A program made the translations under genes and the position numbers. The notes beneath the pieces are model-generated. The model saw nothing but the letters and a program-made list of their open reading frames with translations, made no database searches and was not told where the DNA came from. Shown here piece after piece: positions 1 through 12,900 of a stretch of DNA of 64,000 nucleotides. This stretch comes from Alligator mississippiensis (Eukaryota > Chordata > Crocodylia > Alligatoridae): positions 347,360,203-347,424,202 of the forward strand of contig NC_081824.1 in the NCBI RefSeq assembly GCF_030867095.1, read 5' to 3'. Every line of letters begins with the position of its first letter. The first letter of the stretch is position 1.

Positions 1-880
1 CCTTTATGTTGACACCACCATTACTATTCTCTTCCTTCATGGTGCAATGGTCCTGGAGCCTCCGTCCTTGGGGTCTTGCACTTCCTGCTCTCTAGGCTGC
101 CTTCTCTGCCTCATACTTGCAGTTGTCTTCTCCTCTGCCTGTTCCTTAGCAGTTCCACCACAGAGTGCTCGAAAGTGGTTGCTGACTTTAATCTGCTCCT
201 CTTCAATTTTGGGGCTCGCCTTCTTTGAGTACTCGCATGCTGCCACTTCTCCTCATTGCCCTTTGGCCTCTGTAGCACCAGCCTCTTGTAACTCTTGTCC
301 AAGTAATCTTCTTGGTCCCAGATACAATGCAACATGGATACCTGTGCTTCTAATCTGTGAATCTTCTCCAGACATCAGCTTACACTTGGTGCAGATGAAG
401 TGCTCCTAATCCTCTGAGAGCACCATGGACATGGTCTATCCCACACAGATCACAACAGCTGATCCAGACTCTGTTTTTGCCTCCTTTGCTTCCTGAAGAA
501 CACCTATCCTGTAAGGGTGCTGAGAGGGAGGTAAGGGAGAAGGGGGGAAAAAGAGACACCACAGGACCCTGCATGCCAAACACCTGCACCAGGGCCCTTG
601 CCCACCAGCACATGCACAGAGTCTCTTGCTCCTTGGATCCCTCCTAGGGTGAACTTCCCTAGGCAAGCTCCCTGTTTGTTGCTCCCACAGTTTGCTAGAT
701 GCTGTCTTTTTATAAGGCTGCCTAGCCTAGCTCCACCTCTCAATTACCCAAACCAGCCCCACCCAGAGCAAGACCTGTCACTCAGTCATTCTAGAAGGGG
801 GAAGAAAATAAAAGAACAAAAAGAGAAAGAAAAAAAAAAGCAGTCACACAAAAAAAGCAAATCCCAGGCATACACATCAA
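1..880 (-). repeat. Probable LINE 5' region with ORF1-like remnant (antisense)
   Basis: Read on the minus strand, bases about 420-40 give broken frames with a cysteine pair (ICTKCKL) followed by a Lys/Glu/Arg-rich stretch including IWDQEDYLDKSYKRLV. This resembles the zinc-finger-plus-coiled-coil ORF1 of CR1-like LINEs. A TATAAAAAG-like motif lies near 707-715 on that strand. Several frameshifts are present and no intact protein remains. It could instead belong to another retroelement class. Confidence 0.35.
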
Positions 881-899
881 GTACTAGGCAAGCACTTTA

Positions 900-2690
900 G
901 CACCAATCAGCCACCCCAAGTCGAGCCTCTTCAAGGCAGTCCCACACCTGAACTTATCCCAGAGCCATTGCTCTCTAGTTACTGCTCAGCAGATTAGTGT
1001 CAGGCATTTTTTCCATCCTGGACAGTACATCTAGGGAGCCTGTGCTAAAGGTATGGAAGTTAAAGCATAAGAGCAGGACTAGATATGTTCTGTATGATCT
1101 GTCCCTAGAGCATCCCCCTTGTTGAAAAACCTGGGGCCAGAAAATAGCTACATTAGGAAGGCCAGGAGGCTCGATGCTGTCAAACTGGAGATTAGGAGAG
1201 TTGTGGATGCAGTCTGGGAGTCTGATTCTCTGTTAGAAGGGTTCCATGACTGGTAGGTCCTGAAAAAGTTAAGTATATATGGAACTATGGGTATCAGAGT
1301 CAGAATAGAGTCTGAGAGACCTCTATCAGCTGAGATGTTGGGAGCAAGTCCCGGAGTAGGAATAATGCCGTATGGCTCAATGGATTTGCAGTGAGTACTG
1401 GTAAAGCCAGAGAGAGCGGAAGAAATTTCTGATTGTGACTGAACCATCAAGTTGTTTGCAGCTCTGAAGTAGTCTGGAACCACAGGAGCACTAGTACCAT
1501 TGGATGTGATGGAGTTCTGCAAGCTGTTTGAAGTCTGCACTGTCTCTTGTGAGATGCAGAAATTTGGAGGATCATAGGGCCCATTACAAAGTGTCTTGAG
1601 TACTTGACTTCATGCTTTCCAAGCATCAGTGCAGCAGGCTCTGAGGAACCAGGAATCAGAACCAGGACTTTGATGCCAGGATGTTGTTGTTTCATCAGGA
1701 TCCACGTGAATCTACAAAGTCTCCTAATGGGAGGAATCAGGAGATGGCAGGAAGATCTCTAAGACAGGGGTCTCCATCTGGAACCAGCCATGGGTCTGTA
1801 CTCCAGAGAACTTCTCAGACCCAGACGAGGAACATGGGTCACCTTAATAGGGAAGTAGTCTGGTCGGAGGATCTGTTCCTGGATCTCCCCGAGATCCCTG
1901 ATGGAACTCCCTGAGACAGTGAAGGTATTTAATGTGTCTTATAGCTAACATGGCTCTTTTGCCAAATGGGTTCTATCTGAAATCTGGAGATCAGGAAGAA
2001 ACCAGAGCAATGATTAAGAATACGAGCCTGCTCACCCCACAGATTTATTCAGCCTGTACTAAAACAGGCCAGACTGTTCTAGGCACGCAGTACTGTACAA
2101 ACTGGAATCAGTATAGCCACATAGCACTACCCATGGGCTAGTTAGTACAGTATCAGATAGAGCTTCCGTCTCATGAGGTGGTGCCGCTTGCAGTGTGCAG
2201 TGCACTTGCAGTTTAGTGTGCTTGAATGTACCACTGCATGGCATAGTACATTTTCACTGCAGGTATGTATTTAAAATAACAAAATACAAAAAGTAGAGAA
2301 AAAATACAAAAAAAAGGCCTTGCCAACATAAGGAAAAGAGTGGAACATCACATAACTGAAGAGCCATGTGCTGAAGACCAGAGAAGCATTAGGTTTCACC
2401 AGAGAATACAACAGAGACCCAAAGGAAAAAGACAGAAGACATTATAAAAAGAGCAAGAGAGAAACTTTCATGAAGTGTAGGTACAAAAATAAAAGAAAAG
2501 TCAATTGAAGTAAAAGAAAGCAGCTACTTCAGCTTAGTTTTTGTTTACCACAAGGTGAAAACATCCATATAAGTAGTTCTCATGAAACAGCTGAAGTGGG
2601 ACAATTCCACATCCCCCTTTACCTTAGAGTAAATAGTTAATCTGCCTGTAATTTCTGATAAATTTCCTATTTATGGCTAAGTAACAATTA
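900..2690. other. Unassigned region upstream of MRPS9 exons
   Basis: This stretch contains scattered short open frames, the longest about 130 codons on the minus strand at 1148-1540. I recognise no domain in them, and their codon content looks random. No exon of MRPS9 could be recognised. The sequence may be an old unrecognised repeat. Confidence 0.3.
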
Positions 2691-2692
2691 TC

Positions 2693-3470
2693 AGAGATTC
2701 ATAGATGTTAGGGTCGGAAGGGACCTCAGTAGGTCATTGAGTCCGACCCCCTTGCACTGGGCAGGAAAGAACACTGAGGTCAGATGACCCCAGCTAGCTG
2801 CGTGTCCAGTCTCCTCTTGAAGACCCTTGAGGTAGGGGAGAGCACCACATCCCTTGGAAGCCCATTCCAGATTCTGGCAACCCTTACTGTGAAGAAGTTC
2901 TTTCTAATGTCCAACCTAAATCTGCTCTCCGTCAATTTTGTTACTCCAAGGGGTGCCTTAGTAAATAGAGCATCTCCTATTTCCTGCTGACCTCCCCTGA
3001 TGAAGTTATAGGCAGCCACAAGATCACCTCTTAGCATTCTCTTGTGAAGGCTGAAGAGATCTAGGTCCTCGGTCTCTCCATGTAGGACCTTGCCTGCAGG
3101 CTTCTAACTATACGAGTGGCCCTCCTCTGAACCCTCTCAAGATTCTCCTCTTCCCTCTTGAAGTGCAGCGCTCAAAACTGGATGCAGTACTCCCAACTAC
3201 GGCCTAACCAGTGCTGCATGGAGGAGAAGCATCACCTCCCTGGACCTGTTTGTTATTCATCTACTAATGCATGATAAAGTGCGGTTAGCCTTGTTGATCA
3301 CTTCATCACATAGACAACTCATGTTCATCTTGGAGTCAGCTATGACTCCAAGATCCCTTTCCACTGCTGTGCTGCTGAGAAGGTCATCTCCCAGCCTGTA
3401 AGTGTGTTGGTAAGATCTAAAAGGATCCTTATTTTCCATTCCATTTTTATAGTTCCTTCACACCTCCTGA
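2693..3470 (-). mobile_element. CR1 LINE, 5'-truncated 3' end (antisense)
   Basis: The minus strand encodes the C-terminal end of CR1 reverse transcriptase: a frame at 3037-2780 with RLDIRKNFFTVRVARIWNGL and, further upstream, 3439-3257 with AVERDLGVIADSKMNM. The CR1 3' tail (on the + strand cattcatagatgttagggtcgg-type sequence) begins near 2697. The copy is broken by frameshifts between the two frames and is not functional. Confidence 0.9.
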
Positions 3471-6100
3471 CTGCCATCTTATTTGAATAGTTTTAATCGT
3501 TATAACCCTTCTTTTTCTTCCTTCGGAAAGACAAATGCCCTGCTGTTCTTCTTTTTCAGCTTCTTACCTGTATTAAGTATTTAAATGTTAGTGAGATTGG
3601 AAGAGGATGCAGCAGTGTTAGTGAAACTTAAGTCTTGTGATGTGACTATATTAGCTTCCTTTTCACAGACTCCAGCATACAGAGCTCTCTAGTGGATGCC
3701 TTTTTCCTTGAAGGTTTTACTGACTGCACTATTGATTGCTTGTTTCTGTTGAAGGTCAAAAGAGAGTTCCTGGAAGACAACAGTTGTGATGCGTCTTAAA
3801 GAGCCCCTTCAATGGTTGCAGCCAGGATTGTTTGTTAGCCTTTTAAACAATTCAGTATTATAAGGACTGGGCACAGTTTCTTCCTTTGGGGAATCAAGGA
3901 GTTGGGATATAGCAGACTGGTTGCTTTGAGAGTTCTTTTTAGGAATTTTATCATAGGATGATGCTCATTAACCCAATTAAATTCCCATCTTTGTGTACTC
4001 GTGTACATTACAGTAGAATCAAGGGCAGAGAGCAAAGGACAGAATGGAGCAATAGGATGCTATTCTTACATACCACTAGGTGGCAGGGAAGCAGATAATA
4101 GCCAGTATGCCTTTTAGCAAACTGTAGGCACCTGGAGGAAAGTGGTCTAAGGATATCTAAAGCAGTGTAATGTACACCAATGGAATTTTACTCCTAATTC
4201 TTTTAGTTAATTTCGAACCACAATGAGCAGATTTAGCCCAGTTTAGTGGCTTGTGTTGTCTGGCTGCTGCTGCTGCTGCTGCTTTTTTAAAATTTTTTTA
4301 CTCTTCTGTAATGTTGGTTACTCCAGTATAAATGTGCTATTTGTCCAGGCTTATAGATAGAAATTCCTGAAGAGAGTGGATAGTCAAAGAAAGTCAAAGG
4401 GTTGGGACATTTACATTGATTCAAGGAGATAGTCTGTCCCAAATTCCTCACTGTCCACTGTCCTTCCAGTTAAAAGTCTTCTTTTTCAGAGGTCCAGGTC
4501 TTTTCTTTGGAGCCTGCTGAACTTCATCATTTTACACTCCTAGTTCCCAGTGATAAGATCTGCTGTTTTTCTATTACAGCCATTAGATTTTGGAGGGTGG
4601 GGGTAGTTTCAATGAAGGTTGCATAGCTTCCTATACTTCCAGAGGGGTTATTTCTTATCCAGTGCCTATTGCTTTGTTTCTTGCTTGGTAGTGGGGACAT
4701 ATACTAATGCAAGATAATTGTCTTACGCAGTGGTGCCCAGTTTTTCTTTTGTTTTTTCCTAGTTGATTGACGTTCATGCTCCTATATGATTCAAGTTAGT
4801 CCCCTGGAGTGTGGAGTTATTCGTCATAGTTTTCTAGGAGATACCCTTTAGTTTGAACAGACGAGGGGAGAATTGAGCTGGAGTTCATAGTGGATGCTGT
4901 TGAAAAATAATCTTATATGACATGACTCCTTCCCAAGCTCAGCCAATTGATTTACTTGTGAAAACAAATAACTGGTGGTCAGAATTGAAGATACTTCATC
5001 TTTTTCACGCACTTAAAATTCCAAAAAGGTTGAAGAAATTATTCTCACATGTTCCAAAAGCACATATACCTTTCCCACTGGCATAAGCATGGATAGTTGA
5101 ACTGTGAACAAAATTTCTAGGAAAAAAATCCTATGAGTGCATAGAAAATAGTAACTATTATGCAAATATTTAGGCAAATGTTACTGCAGGGTTAGGCTCT
5201 GAACCTGCAATGATTTAAGTAAATACAAAGATTTTTACAAATGAAAAATCCCAGTGACTCCATTGTAAATTTAAATAGATATGTGTCTGTCAGGAAAAAG
5301 GTCAGGCCCTTAGCTTCCTGTGAAAATGGCATTGTTGCAAGGAAGAGGTCATTTAGTCCCTAATTCATGAAAGCACTTTAACCACAGTACTTAAGGTACT
5401 TGCTTAAATAGTCTTAAGTGTAGGGATGCTTTTATGATTTGTGGCCTTATGTATTCCACTAAAAATATTCATTAACCTTAATTGTTTCTAACAAACCTAG
5501 ATAAGTAAGAAAATAGAGTTGTCTCCTTAGCTCACTTGTAATCTTATTGCCATGTATGTAATATACAGTTTCGTCAGTCAATATTTTTATTCTGATGCAG
5601 TAGCATTTCTTTGGGACAGCACTTTTGAATTTTCTTTTGCTAGAAATTTTTGGCCCTGAGGTCATTTCCATGCTGGACTGTTTTCTTTAAAATGTTCACT
5701 GCTGCCACTGGTGCATCTCCTCCACTGGCAGCAACCATGAGAGAGCTGGCCCCAGCATTAGGCAGCAACCATGAGAGAGTCCGGCCCCAGCATGTTATCT
5801 AACCTTGCTCAGAGCAGGTGTAAAGTGCCAACAGCTACCTCTCCTCCTGTATTCCCTGTCCAATCATAACTACCATGGGTAGAGTTGCATGAGTGAAAGC
5901 AGGCATAGACAGGGAAAAATCTAGTGAAACCAAATCTGTATTTGTGTTTGAACTGTTTAAATACATTTTTTCCCTTTCAATTTTGTTTTGATTTGCTAAA
6001 ATCCTGTGCGCCAAGTTTCAGCCAACAGAAAGTTTTTATGACTGGGTTATACACCTGTGGCAGATTAGCTCATCTTGGAACTGCTGAGTGATCTTTAATA
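3471..6100. other. Non-coding DNA, no recognised gene
   Basis: AT-rich sequence without a convincing exon. It holds a short (TGC)n run at 4265-4281. At 5727-5794 an approximately 34-bp unit containing gcagcaaccatgagagag is present twice in tandem. The rest shows nothing I can assign. Confidence 0.4.
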
Positions 6101-6109
6101 ACAATAATG

Positions 6110-6502
6110 CAGTGATTCTCAACAGTGTACAGTGCTGGTGCTACTGCTGCCATGGCCATGTAAAAGTGCCCTGCGCATCTGGTGTACAGCCAGACAGGGA
6201 AGGGCTACAGCAGTCAGGAGAGCCAGCTTGTTCCTGGTTCACAGCCTTTCCTGGTTTCCTGGTTCAGGTCCCCCATACTTCCTCCCAGACATATGTAGGG
6301 CAAGCTCCAGCTGCCCCACGCGCTTCTGTTTCTGGAAGGTGTCAGGCAGGGTTGGACTGTGAAGCTCTCCAGCCTACTGTAGTCTTATCAGAGAACCCTA
6401 ACAAGGCAGGAGACCATGTATTTGCTGGAGCCTGTCCTGCCTGGCAGTGCAACATGCATGGAGCACTTTTACATGGCACAAGTACCCATTTGAGAATCAC
6501 TG
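6110..6502. mobile_element. Non-autonomous hAT-like DNA element
   Basis: The ends form terminal inverted repeats: CAGTGATTCTCAA at 6110 and its complement ttgagaatcactg ending at 6502. The interior is also partly symmetrical (catgtaaaagtgc near 6159, gcacttttacatg near 6462). These ends are typical of Charlie/MER5-type hAT elements. The flanking 8-mers match only weakly as a target duplication. The two open frames inside are chance frames. Confidence 0.7.
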
Positions 6503-6872
6503 ACATAAACTGAGGCTGCATAATGGTGGTTCTCAACTGGGAGTGCTGCCAAACTCAAAAAGCTGGGGAGGAATGCACTGACTCTTAGAAAGTTAAGAAT
6601 CATTATAGTAATGAGTAATACTTTAGTAAAATTGATAATTAACTTTCGATAGAGTGAATTCAATAGGTGTAGTTACTATTCTATTCAGAACAAAGATCTT
6701 TTTTAAAGCTGACTTAAACCTTGTGAATATTTACTCTGTGAATATAGTTGTATTTTGTTTGGTAGTAGAAAATATATTTTAGAACCAAACCTGATGGTAT
6801 GTGTGGTCCTTTGTGATATAATTCTAATTGCATGGTTAATTAAAAAGAGAATATATGTGATATTTTAAACAG

Positions 6873-6948
6873 AAAACTGATTGGCAGCAGATGGCTGATT
6901 AAGAAGGAATTGGAAGAAATGTTATTAGAAAAACTGTCAGATCAAGAT
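6873..6948 (+). CDS. MRPS9: MRPS9 coding exon (first visible in window)
   Basis: The acceptor ttttaaacag ends at 6872 and the donor gtgagt begins at 6949. The first base completes a codon begun in an upstream exon, then 25 codons follow with [20 protein letters not shown]. This is the mitochondria-specific region just N-terminal to the uS9 domain. The exon ends on a codon boundary after Asp, matching the phase of the next exon. Confidence 0.93.
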
Positions 6949-9900
6949 GTGAGTAATTAATCTTTTTAATTTAAGGGGACCTGTATCTTAAGAATACAGA
7001 CTCTGACTGTATTTAGGATCCTGGAAAAAAACTCCTTTAGGTGCATCTAAAATGACTTTTCTTTTCCTTTTTTTTTTTCTTCCTCTCTCAAGGCCCCTTG
7101 TTCCTGCATTCCACTCAATTCAGGTGTATACACACAAAGGAAGCATCGATCACTATATCTTACCTCTGTTCTTAACAATGGTCCAAGGGGTCTTATCTAG
7201 CCTTTTAAACACACAGCAAATATGGCAAAAGTTTCCTATAATCATTAATGTGGTTCAGTAGCAAGATGAAGACACCTAGGCTTGCCTAAAACGCAGAGCT
7301 CTCTTTCCATAACTGTGTTGGCAGGGGAGTGAGGATACCTGGCTTTTAGTCCATATACCTATGCCAGCAAAACAAACAGTGTGGGCACAGCTGGGCTGTC
7401 AGAAACCTTCTGTTGGCATCACTGTCATTTGGGGGAGCTTGTCTAACTGATGGCAAAGCTGCGTCTATACCAGGGAGCACTGCTACCATAGTACTGCCAT
7501 CCTAGCTATGACAGTAGTAGTCCTGTAGTGAAGAGGTAAGCCCTAATGTAGAAGTCATTTCTGTGCTATCTAACTCTGCATGGATCAGGTCTAATTAACA
7601 CAGTGCTTAAAATCCCAGCGGCATTGAATGGTTCATCTTCAGGGCTCCCATGGTTACAGGTAAAGCTGAACAAAAATGGTCAGGTGGTAGAAGTTTTGCA
7701 AAATAATTCCCCATATGTTAGGCAGAGCAGGCCACAATCAGCAGTATTCTACAAATCATCTGAAACTTGGTTTTGAAGAGTTCCACCTCTGTGTTGCTCG
7801 CTTCTCCAAAAACAAGACCAGAATTCGGTATTAGCTTGTTTCCACAATTGCATTATATGTAACATTTGAGACATTTCTGAGCAGCAAGTGTGCAGACTCA
7901 CTGCTGGTGAATTGCCTTAGAAATGGCTGAAGCTCTCAAACTAGAGGCATTGAAGCATTTCCTTCTGAAGCACATCTTGGAACTTTCCTTATTTACAGCC
8001 TTCTCCGTTTTGAAGGGTTTTTTGTTCTCCCCTCACCTTAAAAGGAAGTTGGAAATGTATGTCATGTTAATTTAGTTTCTCTTCCAAAAAGCTTTGCCAC
8101 AGAATTATTAGGCTGAGGGAGAACTATGATGCCAAGTTTGAGTGATATCAAAATATGTAGGGCTACTGCTAATTCTCTTGTACAGAAGCAGGCCACTTCA
8201 TAGGAATATGTAGCAGAAGAAATATATATGTTCTTATGCAAGAAATGTGCAGTGGGTAAAAAATTCTGAAAAGCACTTTAATAAAAACTTCATAAGAAGG
8301 AAATAAGATATGGTATTGGGGGGTGAGAAAGGAGGGAGGAGGTATCCATTATACACAAACTGTTCCTTTCTGTTGTTTTACCAGGGGTCCAGAACTCCTT
8401 CAAATAATATTTTGTAGCAGGACATCACAGCTTTCAGCACAAAGGGGTTAATGCTGAGGTGTTTACTTTCTAATCACATGTTCAAGAACTAGGAAAAAAA
8501 GCACACAGTAGCAAAGGATAATTTATTTCAAGAGGTTGCCCTTTAAGTCAAGTATCTCTTGAATTTTTAAATAGCTTGATTGTTCGGTTTTAAAGGAAAT
8601 CATAAACATTAAAGTAACTCAGCTTGAACAGCCAAAGATATATATATTTCCTGTATGTATTATGAAATATAATAATTTAAGAGGTGCAGTTTAGGAAAAT
8701 AAAATTATTTCCATTTCAATGTACATATTGACTTATTTGGAACAAGGTGGAATTCTTTACTTCCCATTCTAATAAATTAATTGTATCTGGATTCAAGGGC
8801 CCCTAAATGCTGGCCCCTAAATGTTTTCTTTTAAAACTAAGATGAACTTCATTCTAATACATTAATCCTGTGTTACAAAGAGGTTGGTTATTGTTTGAAT
8901 TAAAGAATCATTGTTGCCTGAAGAAAGGATTTGATATCTTTAGTCACACAGAAAATGATGCATCTGCATGCTGTTTTTAAAGCAGCATGTAGATGCAAAA
9001 ATGTCATCTTGTCAAAAACCATCAATAAAAGCAAAGTAGGAAAGATCAAGTATATAAAAATAGAAGGTTTTAGCAAATGCAATTACACTCGCATCTCTTA
9101 ATGAATTTTTATTGTCTGCAGTATTCACTATGTATTCGGCTACTAGAAAGATTAGTGGCATTACCATGTAGTGGCAATGAAGAAGAGTATGTGCTGAAGT
9201 TTCGCAGAGGCCAGGCTCTACAGTTACAAGGATTCATGAATAAGCCCCTGCAGTATGATGAACAAGGAGTGGCTTTCAGCACTGGGGAAGGTAATAGTTT
9301 GGATGGTTGGAGTGGAGAATTCCTCCCATCAACACCTGAGAAGTTACAATTATTTTCTTTTGTAATGCCAATGCTTCGCAGAGTGTCACTGCATTCCTTG
9401 TTTGTTTTTATGTACTTATATTGATATTGAACAGCCAGGGGTCAATTTTGGATGGTGTGGTAATGAAATGGAAACATATGTCTATCTGTACATTATATAA
9501 TGACATGCATGTATTTATTTGTATTGCCATCATGCCTAGTAGCTTCAGCCAAGGAGGAAGGATCCTGTTGTGTTAGGTCAGGGGTGAGAAATTATTTGGG
9601 TCCAGGACCATATAGGAAGTTTTGATGAGTTGCCAAGGGCAGGTGGGGAGCAGCGTTTGAGAGCAAGACAGGCCAGCGAGGCTGGGATCATAAGGCAGGT
9701 TTGCAGGGTGTGACAGCATGGGATCAGGGCCTGGGGCACAGCCATGATCTGCTCCCTTCATGCCCCTGCACTATGGGGTGATGGGGCATGTGCACAAGGG
9801 TATGTATGGGAGCTGCCTGGGTACTAGGTCCTGGGAACTGGTCCAGGAGTGAGGGGAGCTGTAGAGGGCACATGCAGCAGAGTTTACCCAGGCAGTGCGA

Positions 9901-12900
9901 TTCATGGCTGCCCCTGTGGCGTTCTTTATGGGGCCAAGCCCTGCCTCCTCACACCCAAGGTACTCCACACCATGCTCCAGCCAGCATGCACAACTTTCTG
10001 GCAGGGCTGTACCTGATGTGGCTGTAAGCTCCTGGGTGCTGCTCAGCTCCCCTTGCCTCCAGCAACAGCTCCTCCTCCTGCTCCTGCTGTGCCACTCCAG
10101 GTGGGGAAGAAGCTTCAGCTGGGTGGTTCCTGCCCAAGCATATGGGGCTCTGTCTCCAGCTCTTGGCTGCATTCTGCCCATTCGGCTGCCCTTTTCTGGG
10201 CAGGAACAGGTGGGGCTTGGCCCCATACGGAGTGCTGCGGGGGCAGCCACGGGCCAGATCCAAGTCAGTTGGTGGGTGCCCCCCCCACAGGCCAGATCCA
10301 ATCAGTTGGAAGGCAGAATCTGGCCCATGGGCCATATTTTTCCCACCCTTATGATAGGTATTGTAGAAACACAGAACAAGAAGACTTTCTTTGTCCCTCA
10401 AGAGCTTACAATCTAAATACAAGCTGAGAAATATAAGACTGATGGATACGGATTGGGGTTCGCAAGGAAGCATGGAGATGTATTTGCAAGATCAGGCACT
10501 AGTATGCTCAGACCGGTGCCTAACAGGCAGGCATCAAAAGGAGTCCTAGGGAGGGATAAGGAGGATAGTGAGAGCCTCTTGAATATTTAGAACAGGATGG
10601 AGAAAAGCACAAAGATGCTAGTTTGTAAACGTAAGTGGGAAAAGTAATCTGACATCATGGGTCAAATGAAAACAGGAGTCAGTTTCTCCATACTGATGGG
10701 CTAGGAAAAGCAGTCTTTGTTGCAGCAATTATGAATGGTTGTTATTGGTTATTTTCATTTCCCAGAGGCAGAGAAAAAAGTGTTACGGTATTAAAGATGG
10801 GATATGTTGAGAGCTTGGAATAGAGCTGTAGTTTTCTAGATAGGTAGAAGGGCTCAGAATTAGTCGGGTGGTAAGGACCTAGAGAGAGGTACCAGTCAAA
10901 GTGCATAGCGTACAGGCTTTGAGCGATGGGCAGGCTGGTAATGTTGTCCCTAATCATCAAAAAGTGGGGGTGGCATAGAAGAACTGAGGGTTAAGATTTA
11001 GAGCTCTTTCTTAGCCATGTTTGGCTGGTGGGGACAACTAGTCAGCCACAAAGAGATGTCAACATGAAAGGCCAAGATTTGATCCATAATGGGCTACAAC
11101 AGTGCCTTCAGGATAAATCAGTAAATCATCAGTTGTTGGAATCAGTAGATAGTCATTCTGCAGTACTTTGGAAAAGGCATTATATAGTTAGTTGTCATAA
11201 GTTCAATAACTACTTCTCTCCCCCTGCCTTTTAAGTAAATAAAAGCACAAACTCATTTTGTGACTTTTATTTTCAAAATTCAGTCATTAAACAAACTGTT
11301 TGTCATATTACAGGAGCTCAGAATCGCAAATGGCACTTGCTTTTGGAAGGAGAATTTGTCATATTTTAGCTTGCAAACAGTGTTTTTACAGAGAGATAAA
11401 ACTCTGTAGATACGTTTAAGATGAAACCTTGCCAAATGAAGAGAGAACATTGTAGTGGCATTGTTCCTATCAGTATAATTAAACATTTTCACCCAGCTAT
11501 ATGAGTATTCTTTATTAACCTGTCTCACTATTTACATTTTTAAACAATGTGTTTTCATAATTTGTTACAAAATGCTCTTCTTACAATCAAATTTATGTGG
11601 GATGGCTTAAATGCATCAGAGGATTTAGTGAAATAACATGAGAAACTAAAGGTGTCTTGGTTTTTCTTTAATTCCCCAAAATTGTTACCCAGCTTCTAAA
11701 GTAAAACTGATCAATTATATTGATAATTTAATCTTTTTTCTTATATCCATTTTGTTGCCAATGGAAATGTTGTGTTCATATATTGTGTTCAATGTAATAG
11801 CATGTGGTCTATTGCTTTTATTTTCCTGAGGAAGGGTATATGGTCCCCAAAATCTTGTCTACCAATTTTACAGATGGTCCAGTAAAATATATCACCCATA
11901 AATATCCTGGCCTTGTTCATGTTCACCCCCCTTTTTACCTTCACAAAGAAAGTAGGGTGTGCTATCTGGAAACCTAAGGTCTTGCCTTTGTTCTTCAATA
12001 AGTCAAATGCAAAAGTAATGAAACCTTTATAATGTGTTTTTCTTTGTTCTAAGGTAAAAGGAAGACTGCAAGAGCAACTGCAATCGTTTATGACAGTGGG
12101 AGTGGAAAGATTACAGTGAATGGAGTACATTATGCACATTACTTTCCTGTTCTGCAGGACAGGTGAGGACACTATGTGGTCTCTGCTTAGTGTTAACATC
12201 ATAAACGAAAATTGGAAAAGGACTCTGTCTTCAGTAGAGCATTTCGAGTATACAAAGAATACATTCTTTTTTAAATTTAACTTCTTTCTTGCATGTTGGC
12301 ATGTATCCTTAGCTATTAATGTCTTTTGTTTCCATACAGTTAACTGGTTTTTGAAGACTTGCCTTTTTTTGCTTTTTTCCACACAACCATGAAAACTAGA
12401 GATTAAGACCTGTGACGGCAAAGCTTATCTCCGTGTTTGTCATTTGTTTTTATCTTTCTAGGAGAGATGCTAAGTACAAAATGACTAACCATTAGGGTAG
12501 CATAGTTGGGGGATCTTCCCATCACAGAGAAGTATTTGCATTTACTAGGCTCTCACTGAAATTCACCTGCTTTATGAGGTGTAGTGATAGTGGTCATGCA
12601 CTCTTACTCCACCATACTTGAGTATAGCACCAACAATGCAAGACGCTTTATCTGAAATTTCAGGCTATACATTGTATTATACCATTTCAGATAATTCTGA
12701 GGATTTCTGAAAATAATTGTTTCTTAAATCAAGCCAGCATGCATTTAGTTTATTCCACTTGCTTGCTGTACAGTACAAATACCTTGTATGGCCAAGAAGC
12801 TAATTGCTTAATAGTTATTTCAGATTGGGTTTAATATATTGGCAGAGGAATGTGGGGAGGCTTGCATTGCTTTGGGCTACATATATCTGGTCATTAAGGC

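Noticed and set aside
1-6872. 5' exons of MRPS9
   Set aside because: I looked for the N-terminal MRPS9 sequence on the + strand between plausible splice sites and found none; the exons are presumed upstream.
9771-10473. Several 120-176-codon open frames on both strands
   Set aside because: They lie inside a GC-rich hAT element, overlap in many frames, and show low-complexity Pro/Ser/Trp composition with no domain.
11789-12421. 210-codon minus-strand open frame
   Set aside because: It lies antisense across a true MRPS9 exon, has no recognisable domain, and its codon use is not protein-like.
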